Source of the DNA: Chloroflexota bacterium
GTDB taxonomy: Bacteria; Chloroflexota; Dehalococcoidia; Bin125
Direction: 5' to 3'
Assembly: GCA_009838735.1 (NCBI GenBank)
Contig: VXQZ01000051.1
Span: forward strand, 2,949 to 53,710
Length of the DNA stretch: 50,762 bases
This document shows positions 43,083-50,762 of this stretch, piece by piece; positions within the stretch are counted from its first letter, which is position 1; every line of letters starts with the position of its first letter. A program made the translations under genes and the position numbers. The notes under the pieces are model-generated. The model saw nothing but the letters and a program-made list of their open reading frames with translations. It ran no database searches and was not told where the DNA came from.

Positions 43083-43963
43083 GACGAGTCTCCATCTGAC
43101 CAGATCGACTCCGCCAGTTGTACGTAACCGCTCACACGATCGGGACTGGGCAGTTCGCCGCCAAACTGGACGCGATCGCAGGCTTCCAGCAGGCGAGTGA
43201 CTCGAAGGACCACTACACCCGGCGCACCGACCGCGGCCAGCGCCGGGCCAATCTCCGATGATGTCAGCGCCGAGGCCGGCAGCGACCAGTCCTCGGCTAG
43301 GCGTGAGCGGACCGACGTCGCCAGCTGCCGGCATTGCTCTGCCTGATCCAGCGTTGCGTCCGGTTCAAACCCTACGGGCTGCGTGACCGCAGCCTCCGTT
43401 CCATTGATCGCGACCGTCAGGGGCGACCGGCGAAATCGGCGTCGAACCAGGGTGGCCAGCACGAATCCGAGACCGATGCCGATGATTCCCACGATCCACG
43501 GTGTGAAGCTGCGGCGATCACCGTCAAGCAGCTCCGGACCGCTGATCGGGCGGGGCTCCGACTGCCCATCCAGCACCGAACTGATCGTGATTGATAGCGG
43601 GCGCAAGGGAAGCTCGGTCAGTGATTGGTCGGCGCGTTGGATTGGGATCGCCGGCAGCTCGGCGTCGAATCGGCCGGAGGCGAATGCCCGGGTTTGGAAG
43701 ACGACCAGGGTCTCGGTCTCGCTGACATCGGTAATCACCGGCGCCGCCGGCTCCATGCCGCCCATCTGCACGACCGACCCGTCCATCAGCACACGATCGC
43801 CTGGTTCGTGACTGATCCTGACCCGGACTTCGACAGGATCGCCCACGGTCAGTTCGCCGTCGGGCACGATGGACACCGTCGCTGCGGGCTCCTGGGCAAT
43901 GGCGACCACTGACGGCACCACCGCTGCGAGCAGGAGCAGCAACCCCAGGCCAGCGTGCTTCAC
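43079..43963 (-). CDS. BatD-like exported membrane protein
   Basis: A 294-residue protein. An N-terminal signal (LGLLLLLAAVVPSVVAIA) leads to an external beta-sandwich region (VSIVPDGELTVGDPVEVRVRISHEPGD, VVFQTRAFASGRFDAELPAIPIQ) of the BatD/oxygen-tolerance type. A single membrane helix (PWIVGIIGIGLGFVLATLV) and a cytoplasmic helical tail follow. Size and position between DUF58 and BatA genes support the assignment. GTG 43963 overlaps the preceding stop and directly precedes the signal peptide; the long upstream open frame is not believed. The biochemical role of BatD is not established. Confidence 0.78.
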   Translation of the reverse strand: MKHAGLGLLLLLAAVVPSVVAIAQEPAATVSIVPDGELTVGDPVEVRVRISHEPGDRVLMDGSVVQMGGMEPAAPVITDVSETETLVVFQTRAFASGRFDAELPAIPIQRADQSLTELPLRPLSITISSVLDGQSEPRPISGPELLDGDRRSFTPWIVGIIGIGLGFVLATLVRRRFRRSPLTVAINGTEAAVTQPVGFEPDATLDQAEQCRQLATSVRSRLAEDWSLPASALTSSEIGPALAAVGAPGVVVLRVTRLLEACDRVQFGGELPSPDRVSGYVQLAESIWSDGDSS

Positions 43964-44910
43964 TGCCGACTCCGACGCTGGCGGAAGAGTCCAACGAGCA
44001 CCGCAATCCAATCCTCGTCGGTGTCGATCATCACGGCGTCGCAGCCACACTGGCGAAGTCGGTCGAGCATCTGGCGACGTTCGCTGGCTAGTTCCCGCTC
44101 CTGAGTCTCTGAGATGCCATGGTCGGCCAGAAGCAGGTCCCCGCGCTCCGCCCCGCCCCAATGCACAATCGCGCTCCCGGCGGCGGCCGCCAGTCGCGTC
44201 TCGCGTGCGTCGCGCAGGCAAACGGCCACCACATCATGCCGCCGGCTGAGCTGGGCCAGGGCAGGTTCCCAGACGTGATCCGGATGGGTGGCAACGTAGT
44301 CCGAAATGACGATCACGACTCCGCGTTTGCGCATCACGCGACCGGCGTAGCGCAGCGCGCGAGCCAGTTCGGTCCGACCCCCGGCTCGCAGCGTGAGCAG
44401 GTCGCGCAGCATGCGCAGGACGTGGCTCGATCCCTTGGCCGGGGGCACAGCCAGGACGACATCGGTCGCAAACGCCGCCACGCCGACTACATCGTTCGCC
44501 GCTGCCGCCGCCAGTCCCAGTACGCCGGCGATCTCGACCGCCCGGTCCCGCACCGACGGTCCCGAAGCGGCGTAACACATCGAGCCGGAGACGTCGACCA
44601 GGATCAGGACCGTTTGTTCGCGCTCTTCGACGTAGCGGCGAACGACCGGGGTCCGCAACCTGGCTGTGGCTTTCCAGTCGATCGAGCGGACATCGTCGCC
44701 AGGGTTGTAGGGCTGCAACTCGGCAAACTCGAGACCCCGTCCGCGAAAGGCGGTTCGATACTCGCCAGCCAGCTCGTCGCGCAGGGCGCGGCGGGCTCGG
44801 ACTTCGATGTGCCGCACCTGGCGGCGAATCTCGTCCAGGGAGGGCGCCGGAGAACTGGCCTCCGTCATTGGAGGAGCGATCCACTCGCGAATCCGTTGCA
44901 GGCGGGACAT
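43960..44910 (-). CDS. DUF58 protein (VWA-like), Bat operon
   Basis: A 316-residue soluble DUF58 protein. Seen: the N-terminal YRTAFRGRGLEFAELQPYNPGDDVRSIDWKATARLRTPVVRRY signature, then a VWA-like domain with an intact LVDVSGSM metal site, LRAGGRTELARALRYA and VIVISDYV. Unlike the 483-residue DUF58 protein of the + strand operon it has no membrane helices and keeps the complete D-x-S-x-S, so the two are not recent duplicates. It starts seven bases after the MoxR stop and overlaps the BatD-like gene by four bases. Confidence 0.9.
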   Translation of the reverse strand: MSRLQRIREWIAPPMTEASSPAPSLDEIRRQVRHIEVRARRALRDELAGEYRTAFRGRGLEFAELQPYNPGDDVRSIDWKATARLRTPVVRRYVEEREQTVLILVDVSGSMCYAASGPSVRDRAVEIAGVLGLAAAAANDVVGVAAFATDVVLAVPPAKGSSHVLRMLRDLLTLRAGGRTELARALRYAGRVMRKRGVVIVISDYVATHPDHVWEPALAQLSRRHDVVAVCLRDARETRLAAAAGSAIVHWGGAERGDLLLADHGISETQERELASERRQMLDRLRQCGCDAVMIDTDEDWIAVLVGLFRQRRSRQ

Positions 44911-44917
44911 GACAGAC

Positions 44918-45970
44918 CTAGGGCAGTGGCAGCGCCGTGAGCAAGCGCGCGATCACATCGTCAGCCGTCACCTGGTCTGCCTCGGCCTCATAGCTCAAGA
45001 CAATTCGGTGGCGCAGCGCGTCCAGCGCCATTGCCTTGACGTCGTCGGGCGTGGCGTAGTCACGGCCCGACAGCCAGGCCACAGCCCGGGCGCTGGTCGC
45101 CAGTGCTGTGGTCGCCCGTGGCGAGGCGCCGAATTCGACATAGGCCGCCAGCTCTCGCACCTGCCGGCCGGGCGACCGGGTCGAGCGAACCAGCTGGACG
45201 ATGTAATCGCGCAGCTCTGGTTCCATTCGGACCAGGCCCACGGACCTCCGCGCCTCCGCGACATCTGGCAGGGCCAGTACCGGGTTGACCGCCTGAATTT
45301 CTCCGGTCAGCGTGCGGTCGAGCACTTCGCGTTCGTCCAGCTCGCCCGGATAATCCACCCGCACATTCAGCAGGAACCGGTCGAGTTGCGCCTCCGGTAA
45401 GGGATAGGTGCCTTCCTGTTCAATCGGATTCTGCGTGGCCAGCACAAGGAATGGAGCGGGAAGCGGAAACGTCTGGCCGCCAATAGAAACCTGACGCTCC
45501 TGCATCGCCTCGAGCAGCGCGGATTGCACCTTGGCGGGAGCACGGTTGATTTCATCAGCGAGCAGAATGTTCGTGAAGATTGGCCCTTGTCGCACTTCGA
45601 ACTTCGACTCGGCGGCGTTGTAGACCTCCGAACCGGTCAGGTCCGCGGGCAACAGGTCGGGCGTGAACTGGAGTCGTGCGTAGCCAGCATCGAGACATCC
45701 GGCGAGAGTCGAAACGGTCAGCGATTTGGCGAGCCCGGGAACACCCTCGACGAGGCAATGACCGTCACAGAGCAGCGCGATCAGGAGCCGAGTGACCAGC
45801 CCTTCCTGGCCGACAATCACGCGGCCTATCTCCTTGCGAAGTGCAGCAAAGGGAGAGTCCTGCGCCACGGCCGGCGTAGGCAACGACGCCGATTCCGCAG
45901 GCGGCACTCGTGCGGGTGCTGCCGGCTGTTCGGTCGCGAGCGGTCGATCGCCCCTGGCCCACTCAGACAC
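44918..45970 (-). CDS. MoxR-family AAA+ ATPase, Bat operon
   Basis: A 350-residue AAA+ ATPase. A Pro/Ala-rich N-terminus leads into the AAA+ core: GQEGLVTRLLIALLCDGHCLVEGVPGLAKSL (Walker A), [19 protein letters not shown], Walker [48 protein letters not shown] and sensor-2 FGASPRATTAL. The Walker A sequence GVPGLAKS differs from the usual GKT in having Ala before Lys, which is normal for this MoxR branch. GTG 45970 (GGGAG five bases upstream) is preferred over an upstream TTG. It is the first gene of the minus-strand operon, transcribed divergently from the LLM genes. Confidence 0.93.
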   Translation of the reverse strand: MSEWARGDRPLATEQPAAPARVPPAESASLPTPAVAQDSPFAALRKEIGRVIVGQEGLVTRLLIALLCDGHCLVEGVPGLAKSLTVSTLAGCLDAGYARLQFTPDLLPADLTGSEVYNAAESKFEVRQGPIFTNILLADEINRAPAKVQSALLEAMQERQVSIGGQTFPLPAPFLVLATQNPIEQEGTYPLPEAQLDRFLLNVRVDYPGELDEREVLDRTLTGEIQAVNPVLALPDVAEARRSVGLVRMEPELRDYIVQLVRSTRSPGRQVRELAAYVEFGASPRATTALATSARAVAWLSGRDYATPDDVKAMALDALRHRIVLSYEAEADQVTADDVIARLLTALPLP

Positions 45971-46079
45971 GTCGCTCCCGACCTTCCTGCCCAACCATCA
46001 TGTCCTGCGGCCCAGTGTATCCACGAAGGCCTACCATTCACGAACAACACGGCCGGGTACGAGAGCGCAGGTGGTGAAC

Positions 46080-47054
46080 ATGAGATTTGGCGTCGGCGTC
46101 GGCAATATGAATGGATTCAATGACGAGTCGGGTCCCAATGCCTGCATCGATGTCGCCCAGGCGGCCGAGGACCTGGGGTTCGACTCGGTCTGGACCAACG
46201 ATCACATCGTCGTGCCGACCCAGATTGAGTCTCGCTATCCCTACAACGATCTGGGCGAGTTTCCCGCGCCGTCGACGATTCAGTGCTTCGATCCGCTGGT
46301 CGTCATGTGCGCCCTGGCGGAGGCCACGCAGTCGGTCGAGATCGGCTGTTCGGTGCTCGTGATTCCGTACCGCCATCCCGCCGTCGTGGCCAAGATGCTG
46401 GCCGCCGCCGACCAGATCTCGGGTGGGCGGATCGTGCTGGGCGCGGGCGTCGGCTGGATGCGCGAAGAGTTCGAAGCACTGGGACTGACCGAAGTCCACT
46501 ATCGCCGCCGCGGAGCGGTGACGAACGAGTACCTGCGGGCAATGCGCGAAATGTGGACCAATCCAGGGCCGTCCTCGTTCCACGGACAGTTCGTCGAGTT
46601 CCACAATGTTGGCGCCTATCCCAAACCGGTCCGACGCGAAGACGGCGGTACGATTCCGATCGTGATCGGAGGCAACGGGATCAACGCCTGGCGCAGAGCC
46701 TCACGCTATGGCGATGGGTACCACGCCGCCTTCCAGACGGTCGAGAACATGGCAGTCGAGGTCGAGGGTGTGCGCAACGCCTGCGAGCGCGACCGCCGCG
46801 ACCCCGACGAGTTGGAGATTCAGCTGTTGCAGAATCTGCGTCCGTCAATGACGTCATTGGACGAGGACGATCGGCCGCTGCTGCACGGCTCGCCCGACCA
46901 GATTGCCTCGGATTTGCTCGCGTTCGGCCGTGTCGGCGTCGAGCACCTGATCGCTACGCCGATGATGGTGAACCCCGAGGGGGACACGACGGTCGAGCGG
47001 GTGCTGAACAGCATGCAGTTCGTCTCCGACGAGATTTTGCCGGCATTCGCCTAG
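46080..47054 (+). CDS. Luciferase-like (LLM) flavin oxidoreductase 1
   Basis: A 324-residue TIM-barrel protein of the LLM class (FMN- or F420-dependent). Seen: MRFGVGVGNMNGF, AAEDLGFDSVWTNDHIVVPT, a strand EIGCSVLVIPYRHP, the signature DQISGGRIVLGAGVGWMREEFEALG, then PIPIVIGG-like TIPIVIGGNGINAWRRASRYGDGYH. It resembles F420-dependent LLM oxidoreductases. The frame is open 96 codons upstream through the moxR gene, but the conserved start is ATG 46080 with AGGTGG before it. The next gene is a paralogue 15 bases downstream. Substrate and cofactor are not determined by sequence alone. Confidence 0.9.
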   Translation: MRFGVGVGNMNGFNDESGPNACIDVAQAAEDLGFDSVWTNDHIVVPTQIESRYPYNDLGEFPAPSTIQCFDPLVVMCALAEATQSVEIGCSVLVIPYRHPAVVAKMLAAADQISGGRIVLGAGVGWMREEFEALGLTEVHYRRRGAVTNEYLRAMREMWTNPGPSSFHGQFVEFHNVGAYPKPVRREDGGTIPIVIGGNGINAWRRASRYGDGYHAAFQTVENMAVEVEGVRNACERDRRDPDELEIQLLQNLRPSMTSLDEDDRPLLHGSPDQIASDLLAFGRVGVEHLIATPMMVNPEGDTTVERVLNSMQFVSDEILPAFA

Positions 47055-47069
47055 TCGAGGAGCAAGACG

Positions 47070-48047
47070 ATGAAGTTTGGAATCCCGATCGGCAACTTTG
47101 GCACCGCCGGCAAGTTCGGCGACATCAACGATGTCGTCGACGTAGCGGAACGCGCAGAACTGCTGGGCTTCGACTCGGTCTGGGTGCATGATCACATCTT
47201 CATGCCCGCAGCAATCAAGTCGAGGTATCCATATAACGACTCCGGCGTGGCCGGTTTCGCCTTTCACCAAGACATCATGGACCCGTTGGCTGTGATGTCG
47301 GCGGTCGCTGTGAGGACCTCAGAGATCCAGATCGGCACATCGGTCCTGATCGTGCCCTACCGCGACCCGCTCTACCAGGCGCAGGCGATCGCGACGATCG
47401 ACCAACTGTCCGAGGGACGGGTGCTGCTTGGGATCGGCGTGGGTTGGATGGAGGAGGAGTTCGAGGCGCTCGGCCTGGGCGGCGAGCCGTTCGATCGGCG
47501 CGGCGCGCTGACCGACGAGTGGATGACGATCGCGATCAGCGCCTGGACGAATGGCGTCAACCGCGAACCGATCTCGCACGAGGGCCATTTCCGCCAGTTT
47601 GAGAACCTGGGCGGTCTCTCGGGCTGTTACCAGCAGCCCCATGTCCCCGTCTGGATCGGCGGTAAGGGCCGAATCGCAGCGCGGCGCGTCGCGCGATACG
47701 GAACGGGCTATCACACGATCACCTCGGAGCCCGACCAGATCCGCGAGGAACTGTCCATCGTCGAGGAAGAGATGGAACGCGCCGGCCGCGACATGTCGGA
47801 GCTGGAGATCTCGATGCTCGGACCGATGGTGCTGCTCGACGGCGACGCCGATTCGGTGCGAGGCTTCCCCGCCGTGGTCGGCGGCTCGCGCGACGAGATC
47901 ATTGACACCCTGGGCCAGTATGAAGAGGCCGGTCTCGAGCACGCGCTCAGCATCCCTGCCTACCGGACCCCGAACTGGGACGTCCCGCCCGACCAGCAGA
48001 TGCAGGCGATGGCGGAGCTGGCGGAGATCGTGGAGGACTTGCGTTAG
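47070..48047 (+). CDS. Luciferase-like (LLM) flavin oxidoreductase 2
   Basis: A 325-residue paralogue of the preceding gene. It has the same start pattern (MKFGIPIGNFGTAGKFGD), LLGFDSVWVHDHIFMPAAIKSRYPYND, IGTSVLIVPYRDPLYQAQAIATIDQLSEGRVLLGIGVGWMEEEFEALG and VPVWIGGKGRIAARRVARYGTGYHT. The shared SRYPYND segment marks a tandem duplication with later divergence. GAGGAGC lies upstream of the ATG. It ends convergently with the Gfo/Idh/MocA gene 16 bases away. Confidence 0.9.
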   Translation: MKFGIPIGNFGTAGKFGDINDVVDVAERAELLGFDSVWVHDHIFMPAAIKSRYPYNDSGVAGFAFHQDIMDPLAVMSAVAVRTSEIQIGTSVLIVPYRDPLYQAQAIATIDQLSEGRVLLGIGVGWMEEEFEALGLGGEPFDRRGALTDEWMTIAISAWTNGVNREPISHEGHFRQFENLGGLSGCYQQPHVPVWIGGKGRIAARRVARYGTGYHTITSEPDQIREELSIVEEEMERAGRDMSELEISMLGPMVLLDGDADSVRGFPAVVGGSRDEIIDTLGQYEEAGLEHALSIPAYRTPNWDVPPDQQMQAMAELAEIVEDLR

Positions 48048-48063
48048 CAGTCTTTCTCCGCTG

Positions 48064-49125
48064 TTACTCCCGCTCGATCGGCAACACCTGGCCGGCCGAC
48101 GCGGATTCGCGCATTGCGTCGATCGCGATCTGTGAGTGCAGGCCGTCGGTGAAGTTTGGCGCGGGCGAGTTACCCGTTTCGATGCCCGTTGCGAATGCCT
48201 GAATCAGCCGTGCGGAGGTGCCCACGGCGTCTGCAGGCAAGTCTTCGGAGTCCTGAGCGGGCGCCTGGAGTGCGGTGAGCTGGCTGTCTCCGGCCTTGCC
48301 GATCTTCACCTCACCCTCAGACAGCATGCTGCCGGGCGAGATGGCCAGGATCACGCCGTCCGAACCTGTGATCACGATATGTAGGCCCAGGGGCGGATCG
48401 GAGACCCAGCTCATCGACAGCGCGGCTGAGGCGCCCGAGTCGAATGTGAAGCTGGCGTTGACTTGATCCTCCGTGGTGAAGGAGGGGTCCAAGCCCTCTG
48501 GCGGGAAGGACGCGAACTGGGCCGAGACGGAGGCGATGTCTCCGAACCACTGGCGGAAACGATCGATGGCGTGCGAACCCATCTCGTTCAACAGTCCGCC
48601 GCCGTGGGCTGGGTCGAGCCGCCAGGGGCGATCCATCTGGATCATGGGATTGGTCATGTGCAGGTCAATGCTGGCATGTCGGACTTCGCCGATGGCGCCC
48701 TGCTGCAACAGCTCCGCTACTCGTGCGCGGAGCGGGGCATAGCGGAACTCGTAGTTGACCATCGCAGTCAGACTGGAATTCTCAGCGGCCGCAGCGAGCT
48801 GGCGCGCGTCATCGACGTTGGTCGCGAACGGTTTGTCGACCAGGACGTGCTTGCCGGCGGCGAAGGCGGCGCGGCAGAGGTCGAGGTGCATGTGCGGCGG
48901 GGTGTGGATTGCGACCGCGTCGATCTCGGGCCGGTCGAGCAGCGCGGAAGCTTCGTGCGTGGCGAAGGGAATCTCCAGTCGCTGCGCCATCATCGCGGCG
49001 CGTTCGGGCTTGCGGCTCCAGAGGGCGGCGACCTCCCAGCCGGCGGCGCGGAAGGCCGGGACGGAGACCCGGGTGCCCCAGCCCGTCCCGAAGACGCCGA
49101 CTCGCTTCGGTTCGTTTGTGGTCAT
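48064..49125 (-). CDS. Gfo/Idh/MocA family oxidoreductase
   Basis: A 353-residue NAD(P)-dependent oxidoreductase. The N-terminal Rossmann domain begins RVGVFGTGWGTRVSVPAFRAAG, with AVAIHTPPHMHLDLCRAAFAAGKHVLVDKPFATNVDDARQL carrying the conserved Lys-Pro of the (E/D)KP motif. The C-terminal alpha/beta domain includes LNEMGSHAIDRFRQWFGDI with the expected conserved His. The family typically oxidises sugars, inositol or similar polyols. It follows the third LLM gene by six bases on the same strand, so the two are probably co-transcribed. Substrate unknown. Confidence 0.93.
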   Translation of the reverse strand: MTTNEPKRVGVFGTGWGTRVSVPAFRAAGWEVAALWSRKPERAAMMAQRLEIPFATHEASALLDRPEIDAVAIHTPPHMHLDLCRAAFAAGKHVLVDKPFATNVDDARQLAAAAENSSLTAMVNYEFRYAPLRARVAELLQQGAIGEVRHASIDLHMTNPMIQMDRPWRLDPAHGGGLLNEMGSHAIDRFRQWFGDIASVSAQFASFPPEGLDPSFTTEDQVNASFTFDSGASAALSMSWVSDPPLGLHIVITGSDGVILAISPGSMLSEGEVKIGKAGDSQLTALQAPAQDSEDLPADAVGTSARLIQAFATGIETGNSPAPNFTDGLHSQIAIDAMRESASAGQVLPIERE

Positions 49126-49131
49126 CGCGGC

Positions 49132-50433
49132 TCAGTCGGCGGCGACGGTGAGGTCTTCGCCGGTTTTGGTGTCGACCTCGAAGGCAGACTTGAGGTCGAG
49201 CTCCTTCGCGATTTCGCGCGTTGCGGGGATGACTTCCTCTCCGAAGAGGCGCAGGGAGCGCATCGAGTCCTGGTGGGTCATCGCGCCGTCGCCGTCCCAG
49301 AAGAAGATTTGGCCGGGGCGGAGATACTCCAGCACGTGACGGATCTTGGGGATCACCGTTTTGGGCGTGCCCGTGATGATCGTCATGCGCTGCTTCTGGT
49401 CCTCGTAGGAGCCGAAGATGTCCGAGGCCTCGGGCTGTTGCTGCTCGCGGGCGGCGAGGGCGGCCTCGGCGGCGGCGGTCCGCCCGCGTGAAGCGGCGGC
49501 GGCGAAGTTCTGGATCGTGGGCAAGACATTGGTGCGGGAGGTCAGGCCGGGTAGATTCTGCAGGTTGGCCTTGACCACGCCCTGGTTGCCCTCGAGGAAG
49601 GGGTTCGAGGGGCCCTGCAGGTAGCGGCGGCCGGCTTCCTCGGCCAGCTCCTCGGTCTCGTCGACGTGGACCTTGAACAGGTAGCCGTGGTGCTGGGAAC
49701 CGGCCTCGTACCCGTTTTCCTGAGCGACTTCGTCGTAGTAGGCGAACGACTGCTTGGTCGGCTCGAGGTCGGTGGCGAGCATGACGTAGGGGTAGCGATG
49801 CTCGGCCGTCCACTTGACCGTGTTGCGGCTCATGATTCCGGGGATCCAGATCTGCGGGTGCGGATCCTGGATCGGACGCGACCAGGGGTTGACGTAGCGG
49901 AAGTTGTAGTGCTCGCCCTCCCAGCGGAAGGGGCCGGGCGTCGACCAGGCCTTGACGACGAAATCGTGCGCCTCCTGGAAGCGCTCCCAGTTGAAGGGCG
50001 CCTGGGCATTGTGCGAGACGGACTCGCGCCCGCCGCCGCGGACCCAGCCGGTGACCAGCCGGCCCTCGGAGATCATGTCGATCTGGGCGAGCGTCTCGGC
50101 CAGCCAGAGCGGATCTTCCCAGATCGGCAGGATGTTGCCGAGCAGGACGATTTTGGCCTTCTTGGTGATTCGCGCGAGGATCGCCGCCTCGACGTTCATC
50201 ACCGAGCCCATGCAGAAGGGCGTGGAGTGGTGCTCGTTGAGCATGAGCGCGTCGAAGCCCATCTCCTCGGCGTAGATCTTCTCGTCGAGGTAGCGGTGAT
50301 AGAGCTCCGAGCCGACCCGCGGGTCGTAGGCCGAGTTGGAGGCGTCGAGGTCGGTCAGGTCAAGTCCGGTGGCGCCGAAGAATCCGGTCTGGGGGTCCTG
50401 GTAGGGGCGTTCGGTGAAGTAGCCGATCAGCAT
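49132..50433 (-). CDS. Luciferase-like (LLM) flavin monooxygenase 3, long form
   Basis: A 433-residue LLM protein nearer the bacterial luciferase/alkanal monooxygenase branch than the two LLM genes above. Seen: MLIGYFTERPYQDPQTGFFG, EKIYAEEMGFDALMLNEHHSTPFCMGSV, KIVLLGNILPIWEDPLWLAETLAQIDMISEGRLVTGWVRGGGRES, PHPQIWIPGIMSRNTVKW and a C-terminal LRPGQIFFWDGDGAMTHQDSMRSLRLFGEEVIP. The EHH segment is typical of luciferase-like oxygenases. The frame continues about 97 codons upstream through low-complexity repeats, but ATG 50433 with AAGGA seven bases before it is the natural start. Operon with the Gfo/Idh/MocA gene. Confidence 0.9.
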   Translation of the reverse strand: MLIGYFTERPYQDPQTGFFGATGLDLTDLDASNSAYDPRVGSELYHRYLDEKIYAEEMGFDALMLNEHHSTPFCMGSVMNVEAAILARITKKAKIVLLGNILPIWEDPLWLAETLAQIDMISEGRLVTGWVRGGGRESVSHNAQAPFNWERFQEAHDFVVKAWSTPGPFRWEGEHYNFRYVNPWSRPIQDPHPQIWIPGIMSRNTVKWTAEHRYPYVMLATDLEPTKQSFAYYDEVAQENGYEAGSQHHGYLFKVHVDETEELAEEAGRRYLQGPSNPFLEGNQGVVKANLQNLPGLTSRTNVLPTIQNFAAAASRGRTAAAEAALAAREQQQPEASDIFGSYEDQKQRMTIITGTPKTVIPKIRHVLEYLRPGQIFFWDGDGAMTHQDSMRSLRLFGEEVIPATREIAKELDLKSAFEVDTKTGEDLTVAAD

Positions 50434-50762
50434 GGCGGAATCCTTGTCACTTCCAGGCAGTATCGGAAATCGAGAACGGGATTGCCAGCGTCGGACTCGG
50501 AGGAAATTCAGCCTGGGTGGGCAGAATGTGCTGTTCTGCGCTAGGGATTGTGCGCTTTTGTGTGCCGATTTGTCCAGATTTGTCCAGATTTGTCTGGATG
50601 GTTCCTGACTGGTCCGGATATCGAGAGGGTCGTTCCAGGGTGATCCAGGTGCGTGCAGTCGAACCCGGGTTGCGGCGCGGCCGTTGACATTGGGGGATGC
50701 CGGCTGGAGTCGCACATGAGGCATATTCGTGGGTAGTGGATATCGGCACTGCGGGGCTTGAG
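50434..50762. other. Intergenic region at window edge with repeats
   Basis: Leader region of the third LLM gene. No gene is supported; open frames on the minus strand translate the repeats. It contains the second decamer array (50548-50617). The last 100 bases show nothing that I can name. Confidence 0.5.
50548..50617 (-). repeat. Phased 10-bp repeat array 2
   Basis: Read on the minus strand, seven consecutive decamers lie 115-184 bases upstream of the LLM start at 50433. The best units are two identical CTGGACAAAT copies (50568-50577 and 50578-50587) next to CCAGACAAAT (50588-50597). Outer units such as CCGGACCAGT and AAGCGCACAA are more diverged. The consensus CYGGACAAAT resembles that of array 1 (CCYGAAMARA), and both read toward the downstream gene. 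No stem or dyad lies within a unit. Confidence 0.6.

Noticed and set aside
50434-50724. 97-codon N-terminal extension of the third LLM gene
   Set aside because: It translates the repeat array; the conserved LLM start with a good ribosome site is at 50433.

Overview
The window looks like a chromosomal segment of a high-GC bacterium, most likely a member of the Chloroflexota, possibly near the Dehalococcoidia/SAR202 group. This is inference. It rests on the HrcA/CIRCE heat-shock locus, the mix of luciferase-like (LLM) and group D flavin monooxygenase paralogues, CoA-ester enzymes, and the MoxR-DUF58-transglutaminase operons. No rRNA, tRNA, CRISPR array, insertion sequence or prophage was recognised. 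Genes are tightly packed, and many neighbours overlap by 1-4 bases (GTGA, ATGA, TGATG), so long operons are likely.

Layout, 0-15 kb: a structured intergenic element; purA (-); a DUF402 protein and a Dam-like adenine methylase (+), whose 3' end overlaps a convergent PD-(D/E)XK nuclease gene. Next come MaoC and acyl-CoA dehydrogenase (-). A five-gene operon (+) follows with four paralogous group D flavin monooxygenases and a retropepsin-like protein between the second and third. Then M16 peptidase, a degenerate CitE-like protein and an intact CitE-like lyase (-), and two secreted Fn3 proteins (-).

15-34 kb: an unrecognised protein, a ThiS/MoaD-like protein and pyrG (+). A 0.6-kb intergenic region carries a dispersed palindrome, an array of 10-bp repeats and two palindromes. 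After it lie a small membrane protein, transaldolase, rho and an MmcQ/YjbR protein (+); a CocE-type hydrolase, a metallo-beta-lactamase-fold protein and a ketosynthase homologue (-); then the heat-shock block CIRCE-hrcA-grpE-dnaK-dnaJ-prmA (+), an SDR (-) and rsmE (+).

34-51 kb: an M23 lipoprotein (-); moxR-DUF58-transglutaminase (+) converging on a second operon moxR-DUF58-BatD-BatA-BatB/C (-); two tandem LLM oxidoreductases (+); a Gfo/Idh/MocA dehydrogenase and a third LLM enzyme (-). A second array of 10-bp repeats lies upstream of that last gene.

The most notable observations are: (i) two phased decamer-repeat arrays of related consensus upstream of unrelated genes; (ii) several enzyme homologues that appear to have lost catalytic residues (ketosynthase Cys-His-His, transglutaminase Cys to Tyr, CitE-like, MBL-fold, SDR Tyr/Lys); (iii) the four-paralogue monooxygenase operon with an embedded retropepsin-like gene; (iv) the overlapping convergent methylase/nuclease pair; and (v) probable non-canonical start codons (ATT for prmA, possibly CTG for the unrecognised gene). 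All function calls come from reading translated sequence and motifs by eye; no database search was run.
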